DNA of 64,000 nt from Larix kaempferi (taxonomy: Eukaryota; Streptophyta; Pinopsida; Pinales; Pinaceae): the NCBI GenBank assembly GCA_027924585.1, contig BSBM01000036.1, forward strand, positions 2,728,001 to 2,792,000, in the 5' to 3' direction. The position numbers were made by a program, and so were the translations under genes. Shown piece by piece: positions 33,084 to 46,361 of this stretch (within the stretch, counting starts at the first letter, position 1; each line of letters begins with the position of its first letter). A model generated the notes under the pieces. That model was given only the letters and a program-made list of their open reading frames with translations, had not been told where the DNA came from and did not search any database.

Positions 33084-36000
33084 ATGGAGAAGCTAGGAGA
33101 ATATGCTGAGGAGGAATCTCCAAACAATGAGACAAGAAGGATGTCCAGAGAACCTGTGATAGAGGAAGTGATTGCTCACTCCTCAGAGCTGATGCAGACT
33201 ATAAATGGTCTAAAGACTGAGATAGAAACAGTCAAGAAGGATAATGAAAGGATTCTGAAAACTCAAGAGCAGTTAAACCAAATTTTGATGGAAAAATTTC
33301 AGACTGAAGGAAGAAGCAAAAGATCTGAATCTGAAGAAGCCAGTCATCAAAAAGGGTCTAAAAGGGTGAAACTAGCTAAATCTGACAGCAGTTCATCATC
33401 TGAAGGAAGAAGGGAACAACACAGTTATCACACTACTAGTGACAGCAGTGAGGCTGAGTTGTATAACAGAAAGAAGAAATTCAGGCCTTACGAAGAGATT
33501 TCCGGGGAGTTTAAGAAAATAAAACCCCCAACTTTCAATGGAGAATCTGAAATAGGAGAAGAGGCAGAATCCTGGTTATCCAGGATGAGAAAATATTTTC
33601 AGATCTACAATTATTCAAATCAGATGAAGGCGAGAATGGCCATCTATAACCTTTCTGGAAAGGCAGATATATGGTGGCAAGACTTGAAAAGGGTCAAGGG
33701 GATCAAAGAAAAATAGGTCAATTGGAGTACTTTTAAAAGATACTTCAAAAAGAAATTTCTGTCTGAACAGTATTATGAGGAGAGGGCCAAGGAATTTTAT
33801 GAATTAAAGCTAGGATCTATGATGATGAAGGACTTAAACAGTAAGTTCTTAAGTCTGTTGAGATATGTGTCGTACTTTGTTGAAGAGAAACCTAAAGTAC
33901 AGCGGTTCCTTAGATGCCTGCCATATCATATCAAGGACAGAATCGAATATGATAACCCCAAAACTCTGGAAGAAGCTATGCGTAAGGCTAATTTCTGTTT
34001 TGAACAGAATAAAAAGAAAGAAGGAATAGCCAACTGGAAGGCTAAAAAGAACAGTAATCAGCTGGAGTACAGGAAAAGGGAGTTTATACCCCAGAAAAAT
34101 TTCAAGAATAATAAAAACAGAAACCATTTTAATGGTAAAAACTTCTAGGGAAGCAAAAATGGAGTTGCTAATAATTCCAGTAACTTCAAGGGCAGCAAGG
34201 AGGTTTCTAACAATCATGGAAATTACACTAAGAATTTTGAACGAAAGGAGCCTGTTAAGTGCTGGGAGTGCAATGGCCCACACTATGCATCAGTTTGCCC
34301 AAATCGGAAGAAACCAAACAGCAATATTCATACTATACAAGATGAAATGACTGTTGGAGACTTTGCAGGAACCATGCCCCGAATTAATGAAGCATTGGAG
34401 AACCGTCAAGCGGACTATCAAACTTCCATGGTGGAAGTAGGAGGTATGGTTAACAAAACCCCTGTAACTATTTTAATAGATCCAGGTGCTAGCCTTAGTT
34501 ATATTTCACCACATATAGTAGAAAAATGTAATCTGACTGTTGAAAGGTTTGATAACTCTTGGTCAGTACAACTAGCCACTGGGGCAAAAAGGAAGGTGAA
34601 TTGTTATGTTAAAGAATGTACTCTAGATATGAATTATTTTCAAACTACTGTTAAATTAAATATTCTGCCACTTGGCTCGTATGACATACTTATTGGTATG
34701 GACTTGTTAGAACAGCATAAGGTAGTTTTAAACTGTTTTGATAAAACTTTTACGTGTGTAAACAATAATGAACAGCCTGTAACTGTTAGGGGTATTCCTA
34801 GGAAAACAATAATCAGGCAGATTTCTGCTTTACAACTTAAAAGGGCAGTCAGAAAAGGGTGCAAAGCCTATGCTGTAACTATCACAGATGAGGCAGATAA
34901 GTCTGAAATCAGCAAGATAACAGTAGAGGATATCCCTGTAGTAAACGAATTTATTGATGTTTTTCCGGAGGAAATTCCAGGATTACCTCCCAAGAGGGAA
35001 CTGGATTTCACAATTGAGCTGGAACCAGGTGTTGTACCCAGTTCAAAAGCTCCATATTGTATGAATATTTTGGAGCTTAATGAATTAAAAACATAGTTAA
35101 AGGAGTTAATAGATAAGAATTACATTCAACCCAGTGTGTCCCCTTGGGGAGCACCAGTAATTTTTGTTAAAAAGAAGGACGAAACTATGCGACTTTGCAT
35201 AGATTACCTTCAACTAAACAAGATGACAATTAAAAACAGATATCCATTGCCTCGCATAGATGATCTGTTTGATCAGCTACGTGGAGCTACGGTATTCTCT
35301 AAGATAGACCTGAGATCGGGCTATCATCAGGTAAGAATTAAAGAAGAAGACATTTTCAAAACAGCTTTCAGAACAAGGTATGGACATTACGAATTTGTCG
35401 TAATGACATTTGGGCTTACTAACGCCCCAGCCGTCTTTCTGTGCCTAATGAATAACATAATGCATAAATACTTAGATAAATTTGTTGTCATATTCATCGA
35501 TGACATTTTGATTTATTCTAAAAATGAGGAGGAACACAAAGAACATTTACGGATAGTCTTACAAGAACTGCGAGAACAGCAGCTCTTTGCAAAGTTCAGT
35601 AAGTGTGATTTCTTCAAAGATGAAATCTAGTACTTAGGTCATGTAGTGACTAAGGAAGGGATTTCAGTTGATCTTGAAAAGATCCGGGCAATTGAAGATT
35701 GGCCAGTACCAAAAGATGTAACAGATGTTAGGTCCTTCATGGGAATTACCGGTTATTACCGGAGGTTCATTGAAGGCTTTTCAAAAATAGCCAACCCAAT
35801 CACTTCCTTACAAAAGAAAGGCAAGAAGTTTGATTGGAAATTGAAGTGTGAAGAAAGCTTTAAGAAATTAAATACTTTATTAACAACTGCGCCTATTCTA
35901 AGAATAACAGATCCTAATAAGGATTTTGTGGTTTGCACTGACACTTGTAATGATGGTTTAGGCGGAGTGTTGACTCAGGATGGGCATGTCATTGCCTTTG

Positions 36001-37775
36001 AGTCCAGGAAGTTGAAGATTCATGAAAAGAATTATGCCACTTATGATTTAGAATTAGCTGCTGTTATTCATGCTTTAAAGATGTGGCCACACCACTTAAT
36101 AGGCAGAAAGTTTACTTTAATGACTGATAATAAGGGTCTGAAATACCTTTTAGATCAGCCTAACTTAAATGCAAGGCAAGCAAGATGGTTGGCCTTCTTA
36201 AGTGAATATGATTTCGAAATTCAGCACATAAAAGGAAAGGAAAATAAGGTGGCTGATGCTTTGAGCAGAAATGCAAGGCTGAATTTTATATCAGCTAGCA
36301 GCACGTATGCCTCTGATTTGAATGAACAGTTGTCTGAAGGGATAAAATCAGATGAAATTTATCAACATTTACAAGCTACAACTAAAGAAAAACCTACAGA
36401 AAGTTTGATAAAGGGTTACAGTCTAAATAAAGATGGATTTTTATTATTTAAAGACAGGCTGTATGTTCCAAATGTATCTAAAGTTAAACTGTTAATTCTG
36501 GATGAGGTTCATAAAACCCCTTACTCAGGGCATCCAGGCTACCAGAAGACTGTCACCATGTTGAGAAAAGACTATTTTTGGCCTAATATGAAATCTGAAA
36601 CAGCTGAGTATATAGCTAGATGTTTGGACGGTCAACAAGTAAAAACGGAGCATCAACATCCAGCTGGGTTACTCCAACCTTTACCTAATCCTAGTTGGAA
36701 GTGGGAAATAATTAGCTTAGATTTCATTACTGGATTACCCAGAAATCAAAATCAGAATGATTCAATTATGGTGGTAGTAGATAAGTTAAGTAAATCAGCA
36801 CACTTTATTCCGGTTAAAACCACTTACAAGGCTGCAAACATAGCGGATATATTTCTGAAGCAGATTTTTAGGTTACATGGTGTCCCAAAGGTTATTATTT
36901 CATACAGGGATCCTAAATTCACAGGAAATTTTTGGAAATCTTTGTTTAAGGGACTAAACACAACATTGAATTTCAGCACTTCCTTCCATCCTCAGACAGA
37001 CGGACAAACTGAAAGAGTTAATCAGGTATTGGAAGATCTGCTAAGAATGTATGTTAAGGATCAACCAGGTAAGTGGGAGGATTATTTACATTTAGCAGAA
37101 TTTGCATACAATAACAGCTATCAATCGTCAGCTAAGTTCAGTCCTTTTGAAATTCTGTATGGGCGTAAATGTAACACTCCTATCTCTTGGAATAATCCAG
37201 TAGACAGATTAGTGTTAGGTCCTGAATTATTAAAAGAAATGGAACATATTGTGAAACAAGTGCAGGTAAATTTGAAGATTGCCCAGGATCGGCAAAAGAG
37301 CCAAGCAGATTTGAAAAGAAATCCTAAAGAGTTCCAGGTGGGTGAACATGTGTTCATAAAGGTAAGACCAAAGAAGAGCTCCCTAAGATTGGGGAGTTGT
37401 GCAAAATTAGCACCACGTTACTGTGGTCCGTTTGAAATTTTATCTAGAATTGGTCAAGTTGCTTATCAGCTAGCATTACCACCTAATTTAAAAGTGCATA
37501 ATGTTTTTCATATTTCTGTTCTGAAAAAGTATGTTCATGATGCTACTCATGTGATTGATTGGAACGTTGTACAGGTAGAACCAGAAGGGGAAGTTCTGGT
37601 AGAACCGGATTGTATCCTCGGGAGGAGGGAAATTACTCTGCGGAACCGCACAATTGGACAGCTGAAGGTGCAATGGAAGCACCTTAGTCCGGAAGAAGCT
37701 ACCTGGGAACTGGAAAGTAAGATGCGGGACGCATCCCCAAATCTGTTCGAGAAGGTAGCTGAGGATGAGGAATAA
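33084..37775 (+). pseudogene. gag-pol: Gag-pol polyprotein of the outer chromovirus, stops and catalytic losses
   Basis: A single frame of about 1,563 codons from ATG 33084, broken only by four TAG stops at 33714, 34146, 35094 and 35628, with no frameshift. Order: coiled-coil N-terminus; capsid domain (ESEIGEEAESWLSRMRKYF, GKADIWWQDL); C-x2-C-x3-H-x4-C knuckle near 34260; protease LIDPGAS near 34479; reverse transcriptase with FIDD at 35493; RNase H (CTDTCNDGLGG) near 35936; integrase; chromodomain-like tail (VKVQWKH-type core, EEATWELES) to TAA 37773. The integrase zinc finger has lost its last Cys (CLDGQQ, codon 36630), and the catalytic SDRD reads SYRD (36902). Comparison with the inner element shows CAG to TAG at 35094 and 35628. 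The element is dead. Confidence 0.92.
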
Positions 37776-37815
37776 GTAACATCGAGGACGATGTTACATT
37801 TTAAGGAGGTGTGTA

Positions 37816-38032
37816 TGTCACATACCCCAATTTTGTAAAAATTATGTAATTGTTTTATTATATTCCTGAGACATTATGTTAAATTTAATGCTAAGTAGGA
37901 ATTGATGACTTACCAGAGTCACTGAAAATGGAATGTAATTCAGAATATTTTATTATTAATACATAACCTATGGAGACAACAGCATGGGAGAGCTGTTAAA
38001 AAGAGGTTACTGGTCAAACTGGTGGATGGAAC
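37816..38032 (+). repeat. 3' LTR of the outer element, first part
   Basis: It begins TGTCACATACC after the purine-rich AAGGAGGTGTG. It is interrupted at GGAAC (38028-38032) by the inner element. Over these 217 bases it differs from the 5' LTR at roughly eight positions by eye. Confidence 0.9.
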
Positions 38033-41000
38033 TGTGACGTTCCCCAAATAACAATAGGACATTATGTTTCCAAAAAAAAAAATATTCATATTTTATATTG
38101 TTATCATTGTGAAATTTATTTCAATAAGAGGGCTAGATGAAAAATCTGCCGAATAAGTCCTTGGAGGATTGTTGTAAGAAACAATTTCTATTTAAATTAA
38201 TTTTTCTTTTAATAAAAGGATGAGCAGGAACAGCCAAGTTAAATGAGGAGATCATGCATGGAAAAGTGGGGGACAAGTTAGAGTTAACCTCTGGGAAACC
38301 AGAACAGGTGTCAGAAGTGTATTTAAGACACTAGACACCCCCTGAAAATCAGGGATTTACTTAGCTGTGAAAATTCCATGAGGAATTGGCTGCTAATGGT
38401 AAGACCTAGGCAAAAGCTATAAAGGAAGGGCATATGTGAGAGGCAGGACGCTGCTGAGTATGCCGGAGAGGATTATACTTGCTGTGTGAGCACTTTGTGT
38501 TAGGCAAGGTATTTCCGGGATCGTGACTGAGATTCGAGGTTAACAGTCCACATTTTTCATGCATGCATCTGCGTCGGCGGTGATTACGGAAAGACTTGGT
38601 GTTTGTGCCTAATCTACGGTTGGGTGGAACTTGGCTGTTCCAACTTCATTCGGGTTATCAGTCCCAGGTTTTTTCTAATTACAGACTCTAAGTATTTCCT
38701 ATTATTTTATTCTGTCCAGATTAGTTAAAATAAGATTTTATGCGTAAGGAAAAATATTAATTATATTACTGTCAATAATTGTTAGATCGGCTAAAGAATA
38801 GACATTTAGTACTCCCGTGGGATTTTCCTTTGGTTAATCTAACCTGAGTTATTCATTGGCATAGATTAAGCTAATTTAAGACTGGTAACTTCAACCGACG
38901 TTTGTACTCAGACATTTGTGATAAAATGTATTGGAAGATATTCATAAAATTAATTCTCAAAGGTTGAATTTACAGAGATATTGATTTGTATTAATAGTAA
39001 GTCGATCTATTATTTGACCCTGTAGGTATTCATGTTTCAGGTAATAATTAATTTCTTCTGAAACAGTAATCGTCGAGAGCTGGGTTAGTGTTCAGCGTGG
39101 AATGGTAGAGGAACCCCAATAATCGACATCCTTTATTTATATCATAGCAGTCGTGGTAATCCTTTTTTTCTTTTTTTACCTCTGCATTGACAACGAGGAC
39201 CTTTACATAGTCGAATAGGATCCTAATAGCCTTTTGAGATCTGGAATATACATTTTTATTGCTTCTGCGTTAGCATTGTGGATCTCCATATGATTTGTTA
39301 TAGCCAAGTTCAATAACTAAACCCTATGTGGAGATCGATGTTATATCCTTCTACCGTTAAAAAAGATAAAACTATATTTTAGATCGGAGCATAAACGTAT
39401 CTCCTGGGATTTCTGTGTTGAAGGGCTTAAGGTAGAATCCATCTACTATGTTAGCAATGTTATCATGAGATCAGTAGTGAAATTGATGCAGGTAACTCGA
39501 TACCTGGAAATACCAAGTTAACGTCTACCTTTGATTGTTAAAAAACTGTTAGCTCAACCCTTAGAGCAACGAGTACCCCTTTACAACAAATCCATCTTTA
39601 TTCTACAAAGAATCTTTAGTACAAAAAGGAAAAATCGCTAAGTCACATCTTTCAAGATATATATTTAACCTAGGGTTTGGTCGTGGTTCTTTCCCGGTGG
39701 AAGTATAGGAGAGGGTAGCTATTGAAGCAGATTCCGTGTACCTTAGACCAAAAATTTAGCTGATATAGGAGATACGAATTGCAAGAATTATCTTTACTAT
39801 TTAAACTGGAAGGAATGAGAAACCCATTTTCGCAAGATCCACTTTCAAAAGTAGAATTTTAGAGGGCATGGAACCCTGAAACTTAAATTCCAGATAATTA
39901 CAATAACCTGGAACCGGATAATAAAATTCATTTAAGATACAGAAACGAAGAGCCCTTTGAACTTAAATGTTATACAGTCCTTTTTGCCTCCTTAAAAACC
40001 TAGGATCCTCACGGAGGAAGTAATATAAAATATTTATTACATTAAATTCGTGACAGCAACACCCTAGGCCACTTTGAACCTTTGGAGCTGCGAAAGACTA
40101 ACCAGAATAGGAAATTACAACACTCCTTTGTCGTTGAAGAAGGATATTGCCAATGTTGTTTCCTACCTTTGTAGGATGGTGTAGGGAGCGATGCCACTTA
40201 CCAGATAGGGAAGGCTCCTCCTGTAGCCTGTGCCTTTTCAAGCTGGTGGTGCCTGACATCATGAGCATAATAAGTTATCACCTTAAAATGATAGACTGTT
40301 AAAAGAACAAAAATTGAAAAATCTCCGAACCAGGGCATTCGAGATTACCTCAGAGGTATCAAAAATGAAGTAGCTGTTCCTTGAGGACTTAAGATAAAAA
40401 TTCTGCATGGAGTACCCACGATGGTAACCTAGGAATACCAACAGACCCGAAGTATAGCTGTATCGTCGGTCTGCTTTCAAAACAAAACCATCAGACCTCA
40501 ATTCGATTTCCAGATAGTAAACAAACAACCAGGGGTGAATGAATACAGTTCGAGGAGGTTATTACACTCCAGGAAACGAGACAATCATGTAGTAATTCCA
40601 AGGTGCAGGTGGCACTTTCGTATTCGATCATCTTAAATGAAGTCACATGGCCGACCTTACAAAAACTGCTGCTGGAAAGTTTTTGAAATACACACCCAGT
40701 ACCCTGTAACCTGTCAAGGTGCAGGTGGCACCCTGCCGATAATCAAAGAGTTATGGTATCTTTTGGACAACCCGATAGAGCTTTGTAGAAGATATGGAAG
40801 TACACCTTACATGCTACAATTCTTTATTAAATCATAACTCCTACAAAAGAAAATGTGAGCGAATGAAAGATCATAGTATAGTGTATTTTTCAACCATAAT
40901 AATTTAAAAAAATGTCTCTTTACCAATACCCTCGTAAGGCAGGTGATGGGACAAACGAACCATGTTGTTGGTCCATGAAATCTAGTAGTTCGAGAAATTT

Positions 41001-41612
41001 ACATTGAGTGGTCCAAGACCATTTTACTTTCTTATGGTTTTGGGAAAACTAATTTGGCAAACCACATGGTGAATGAACCTTTTACTTGTTAGGCATAGGA
41101 CATTCTTGAGTGTAATGAATTGTTTTAAAGTTGTGATAAGCAAAGAAAGCATGACATCTTAGTTCTCATTTCATTACTAAAACGGTATTGTATTTTTGAG
41201 AATTGGTGATAATACAAGGGTTTGCCAATAGCCCATATTAAAATAGATATGGTTGTGTGTAAATCATTTTTAAGCCCAGCCCAAGCGATAAGAAAACATT
41301 AAAGGGCGTCAAATTTTACCAATCCTTGTTACCTGCGTAATGAGAGACTCCGGATGCAGATTTGAACCTGCATACCAACATATAAGTTAGAGTTAGCCAT
41401 AGCTAAGCAAGTGGCATGACAACCTTAATACCCTTCTATCTAGTAGGAAATTACAGTGGAATAAAATATAAGCAGGAACAACATGCGAAGGTATTAATTA
41501 TGTTAGATGTTTGATGAACATAGATTTTCAATTGTTGTTCATTTACAGTACAGTAAAAAGTAAACAAGAAAGAGAAAGAAAATAATTTTTTTTTTTTTAT
41601 GGAGATGTTACA
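38033..41612 (+). repeat. 5' LTR of the inner element (3,580 bp)
   Basis: TGTGACGTTCCCC to GATGTTACA, near-identical to 46362-49936. GACCTAGGCAAAAGCTATAA at 38403 gives the shared box followed by a TATA-like CTATAAAGG. A 14-bp inverted repeat TTAGC/GCTAA is at 41394-41407, with a TGCAG/CTGCA hairpin at 41356-41373. Short frames such as 40283-40528 have no known content and simply recur in the other LTR. Confidence 0.93.
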
Positions 41613-41614
41613 TA

Positions 41615-41626
41615 TGGTATCAGAGC
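41615..41626 (+). promoter_or_regulatory. Primer binding site of the inner element
   Basis: Exact TGGTATCAGAGC, two bases after the LTR. Confidence 0.92.
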
Positions 41627-41737
41627 CAGATTCAACCTTGTCGCCTAGGAAACACTTAACTTCTGTTGCACATAAAATAAAAATTTCTAATGATGTATTC
41701 GAATATTGTATGCATATGTCCCAGTTTGATTTTTCAG

Positions 41738-44700
41738 ATGGCTTCGCACGAGGAATACGGAGAACAGCCTGAAGGAAATGAACAGGCACGAACAAAGGAA
41801 CATTCGGAAGCAAGTCAGGTACTAGAAACCATGAGAAGCTTGATCGTGGAGATACAGAGCTTCAAAACAGACAATGTGCAACTAAAGAAAGCTCAGGAAA
41901 AACAACAAGAAATCAATGAAATTTTGTTGTAGAGTCTTCACGAAAGGAATAATGGCGAAAAACAGAAGGAGGATATCAAGAGGAACGAAGAGACTGACGA
42001 AAGTGCTGAGAAAAAGGGAAATTCCTCCAATGAGACCCAGAAATCTGAGCATCAAGACAAGACCATGGGAAAAAGGAAGGTTTACCATCTGGAAGGTGAA
42101 TTCAAAAACATAAAACCTACCAGCTTTGATGGAGAATCAAAAACTGGGGAGGAAGCAGAAGCCTGGCTGTTGGACATAAAAAAATACTTTCAAATTTACA
42201 GTTACTCCAGCAATATGAAAGTCAGAATGGCTATATACAATCTGAAGGGGAAGGCCAGCATATGGTGGCAAGACCTTAAGATTTCCCAGGGACTGAAAGA
42301 GAAGAACCTTGAATGGTCAGAATTCAAGAAATTATTCAAGAAATAGTACTTATCAGAAAGTTATTATGAAAGAAAAACCAAGGAGTTATACGAATTGAGG
42401 CTGGGTCAAATGACAATGGAAGATCTTATCAATAAATTCCTAGACCTGTTACGGTTTGTTCCATATATCAAGGAAGAAAAATTGAAGGTACAACGGTTCT
42501 TAAGCTGTCTGTCGCAGTCCTATAAAGATCGAATTGAGTTCAACAACCCAAGAACTTTAGACGAAGCATTGAGGAAGGCCAGACTATGTTTTGAACAATA
42601 CAAACAAAGGAACGATACTACTAAGGCATGGAAGGATAAGAAACAGGAAAAGTTTAACTAGCGGAAGAAAGGTTTCAAACCCCCGCCCTTCAGGAACATG
42701 CCCAAAAATTTCCAAGGAAATTCATTTCCTAATAATGAACAGTTGCAGCATAAAACTTTTAAAACCCCTAACATGGGAATAAAAGGAAGTGTCGGTACCC
42801 CTAAAGAGCCCCTGAAGTGTTGGGAATGTGGTGAAGCCCATTTACGCAGGAACTGTCCCCGATACAATGAAGCAAACAGGGTACTGCATAATATGCAAGA
42901 GGCATCCACGGTGGGAGACATTGGGAAAAGTTATCACCGAATTAATGCAGCCCTGGAAGACCGACAGGCAGATCATCAATCTGCAATTGTGGAGATTGAA
43001 GGTAAAATTTTTGACCATACTTGTACTTTTTTAATTGAACCTGGGGCAACTTTAAGCTACATCACTCCCAAGATGATGGAGCACTGTCAACTCACCAAGG
43101 TAAAGCACCCAAAACCCTGGTTAGTTCAATTAGCTACAGGAGCAAAGAGGAAGGTAACTGAATATATATCTGATTGTGAACTTAAAATACAAGACCACAA
43201 AACAAAGATCAATTTAAATGTGTTACCTTTAGGATCGTACGACATGATAATAGGTATGGACTGGCTTGAAAGATATAAAGTAGTACTGAACTGCTTTACC
43301 AAAAACTTCACCTACATTGCTGAAGACCAAACTCCAAGAACAGTGAATGGAAAACAGAAACCTGTCTCTGTTAGGCAGATTTCTGCTATGCAGTTAAAGA
43401 AGTGCATGAGAAAAGGATGCAAGATTTACGCTGTACAAGTATCTGATTTACTCCTCAATGGAAGCCAAGCTTCCATAGCATAACATCTTGTCTTAGGCGA
43501 GTTCCTAGACGTATTCCCAGAAGAAATACCGGGGTTACCCCCTCAACGAGAAATAGATTTTTCCATTGAACTTTTACCCGGATTTGCACCAGTGTCAAAG
43601 GTACCTTTTAGGATGAGTATTCCAGAATTGACAGAATTAAAAATTCAGATTCAAGAATTACTAGACAAAGGGTACATAAGACCTAGTGTCTCGCCTTGGG
43701 GTGCACCGGTCCTTTTTGTTAAGAAAAAAGATGGGACTCTAAGACTATGTATCGACTATAGGCAACTGAATAAGGTAACTGTTAAGAATAAATACCCCTT
43801 ACCACGAATCAACGATTTGTTCGACCAAGTAGGGGGAGCCAAAGTCTTTTCCAAATTGGATCTTCGATCTGGGTACCATCAGATTCGAATTAAGAATGAA
43901 GACATTAGTAAAACGGCATTCCGAACTCGATACGGACACTACGAATTTGTAGTGATCCCTTTCGGTCTAACCAATGCCCCTGCCACATTCATGTGCCTAA
44001 TGAACGGTATTTTCAACAAATACCTAGACCAGTTTGTGTTGATTTTTATTGATGATATCCTAATATACTCCAAGTCAAAGGAAGAACATGAACAACATAT
44101 AAGAATTGTATTGCAAACATTGAGGGAGCATCAGTTATATGCTAAGTTGGAGAAATGTGAGTTCTTTAAAAAGGAAATTCAGTACTTAGGCCATATTATT
44201 TCTGAAGAAGGAATTTTGGTCGACCCACAGAAAATAAAAGCCATAGCGGATTGGCCAGTACCGAGGGATGTAGCTGATATTAGATCTTTCATGGGACTCA
44301 CCGGTTACTATCGGAGGTTCATTGAGGGATTCTCAAAGATCGCCTATCCCATTACTTCACTACAGAAAAAGGGGATTAAGTTTGTTTGGTCCTGCAAGTG
44401 TCAAGAAAGTTTTGAACGACTCAAGGATTTACTGACCAAAGCACCTGTTCTAAAAGTAGCAGACCCGTGTAAGGGATACACGGTTTGTACGGATGCTAGT
44501 AAAGAAGGAGTGGGAGGAGTACTGTCCCAGGATGGACATGTAGTGTGTTATGAATCACGGAAGCTAAAAGAACATGAACGCAACTACGTGGTTCACGACT
44601 TGGAATTAACGGCAGTAGTACACGCACTGAAAATGTGGTGTCACTACCTGCTGGGAAAGAAATTTCTGTTACTAACAGATAACACTTGCGTCAAGAACTT

Positions 44701-46324
44701 ATTTAATCAACCAGGACTCAATGCTAGACAAGCAAGGTGCATGGCCTTCTTAAGTGAATTCGACTTTGATGTAAAACACATAAAGGGTAAGGAAAATACG
44801 GTGGCAGATGCACTTAGTCGAAGGAACCACGAGGTGTACGAAATAATAATGAGTCAACCAGAGAGTAATCTCATGGATAAAATAAAGGTGGCAAGCGAAC
44901 AGGATGAAGAATACATAAATCTGCAAAGTAAAATTCAGAAAAATGAGATAAACATGAACGGAACAGATTTACGTATTGATCAGAAAGGTCTAATTTGGTT
45001 CAAAGATAGGCTGTACATGCCTAATGTTGCAGAAATTAAATTATTTATTCTGAATGAGATGCACAAACCCCCTTTTGCAGGTCATCCCGGTTATCAAAAA
45101 ATGATAACATCCCTTAGAAAACAGTTCTTTTGGCCTAAACTAAAAACTGATCTAGCTGATTATTTATCTAAATGCTTGGAATGTCAACAGGTGAAGGCAG
45201 ATCATAGACATCCTGCGGGTTTGTTGCAACCATTACCAATTCCTGAGTGGAAATGGGAAGTGATTTCATTAGATTTTATCACAGGTTTTCCAAGAACACA
45301 GCGACAACATGACTCTATAATGGTGGTGGTTGACAAATTTAGCAAATCTGCACACTTCATTCCTATAAAAACCACATTCAAGGCAGCAGATATTGCGGGA
45401 ATATTTCCAAAAGAAATATTCAGATTACATGGAGTACCAAAGATGGTAATTTCAGACAGGGATGCAAAGTTTACATCCAAATTTTGGAAGTCTTTATTTG
45501 CAGGTCTGGAAACAAGAATTAATTTCAGCACGAGTTATCACCCTGAAATGGATGGACAGACTGAACGTACAAATCATATCATTGAAGATATGTTGAGAAT
45601 GTACGTCATGGAAAGACCCACCAAATGGGAAGACTATTTACATCTGGTAGAGTTCGCTTACAAAAATGGGTACCAAGCATCATCAAGAATGAGTCCATTC
45701 GAAATTCTTTATGGGAGAAAGTGCACTACCCCAGTTAGCTGGGATAGTCCGGTCGATCGTTTATTGGTAGGACCGGATTTGTTGTGGGTTATGGAACAAA
45801 CAGTCCAGAAGGTGCAAAAAAATTTAAAGGTGGCGCAGGACCGCCAAAAAAGTTATGCTGACCTAAAAAGACAGAATAAGGAATTCTCGGTTGGAGATCA
45901 TGTGTACTTGCGAGTTAAACCAAAGAAAAGCTCACTCCGACTAGGAAGTTGAACTAAACTGGCACCACGATTCTGTGGGCCCTTCCAAATAATTGAAAGG
46001 ATTGGACCCGTAGCTTATAACTTGGCATTACCAGCACATTTAAAAATTCATAATATTTTTCACATTTCATTACTGAAAAAATATATTCATGACCCCACTC
46101 ATGTTATCGATTGGAATTTGATTCAGGAGGTTCCAGAAGGTGAATTTCAAGTGGAACCTTTACGCATTCTGGACAGGAAAGAAACAGTACTTCGGAACCG
46201 AGCCATCGCTCAGGTAAAGGTGCAATGCAAGCACTTTAGTCCTAAGGAGGCGACCTGGGAATTGGAAAGTGAGATACTAGAAAAGTATCCGAATTTGTTT
46301 CCAGAACCAATGGAGGAAGACTAG
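41738..46324 (+). pseudogene. gag-pol: Gag-pol polyprotein of the inner chromovirus, five in-frame stops
   Basis: One frame of about 1,528 codons. I chose ATG 41738 (MASHEEYGEQ) because it aligns best with the outer Gag start; an in-frame ATG at 41690 is less likely. Stops are TAG 41930, TAG 42344, TAG 42659, TAA 43481 and TGA 45950, with a terminal TAG at 46322 and no frameshift. Order: coiled coil; capsid domain (GEEAEAWLLDIKKYFQIY, KASIWWQDLK); knuckle CWECGEAHLRRNC near 42818; protease with LIEPGAT near 43034, where Glu replaces the catalytic Asp; reverse transcriptase FIDD at 44045; RNase H ([11 protein letters not shown]); integrase with intact CLECQQ finger, SDRD and TER; chromodomain-like tail (KEATWELES). 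Besides the stops, the protease should be inactive. Confidence 0.93.
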
Positions 46325-46346
46325 AACACTGAGGACAGTGTTCATA

Positions 46347-46361
46347 ATAAGGGGGCAAGGA
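46347..46361 (+). promoter_or_regulatory. Polypurine tract of the inner element
   Basis: ATAAGGGGGCAAGGA directly before TGTGATG of the 3' LTR. Confidence 0.75.

Noticed and set aside
40283-40837. Frames that recur at 48611-49165
   Set aside because: They recur only because the inner LTR is duplicated; recurrence is not evidence of coding.
41340-41420. Possible minus-strand tRNA gene
   Set aside because: T-arm-like and D-arm-like pieces are present but no acceptor stem pairs and the T-loop has eight bases.
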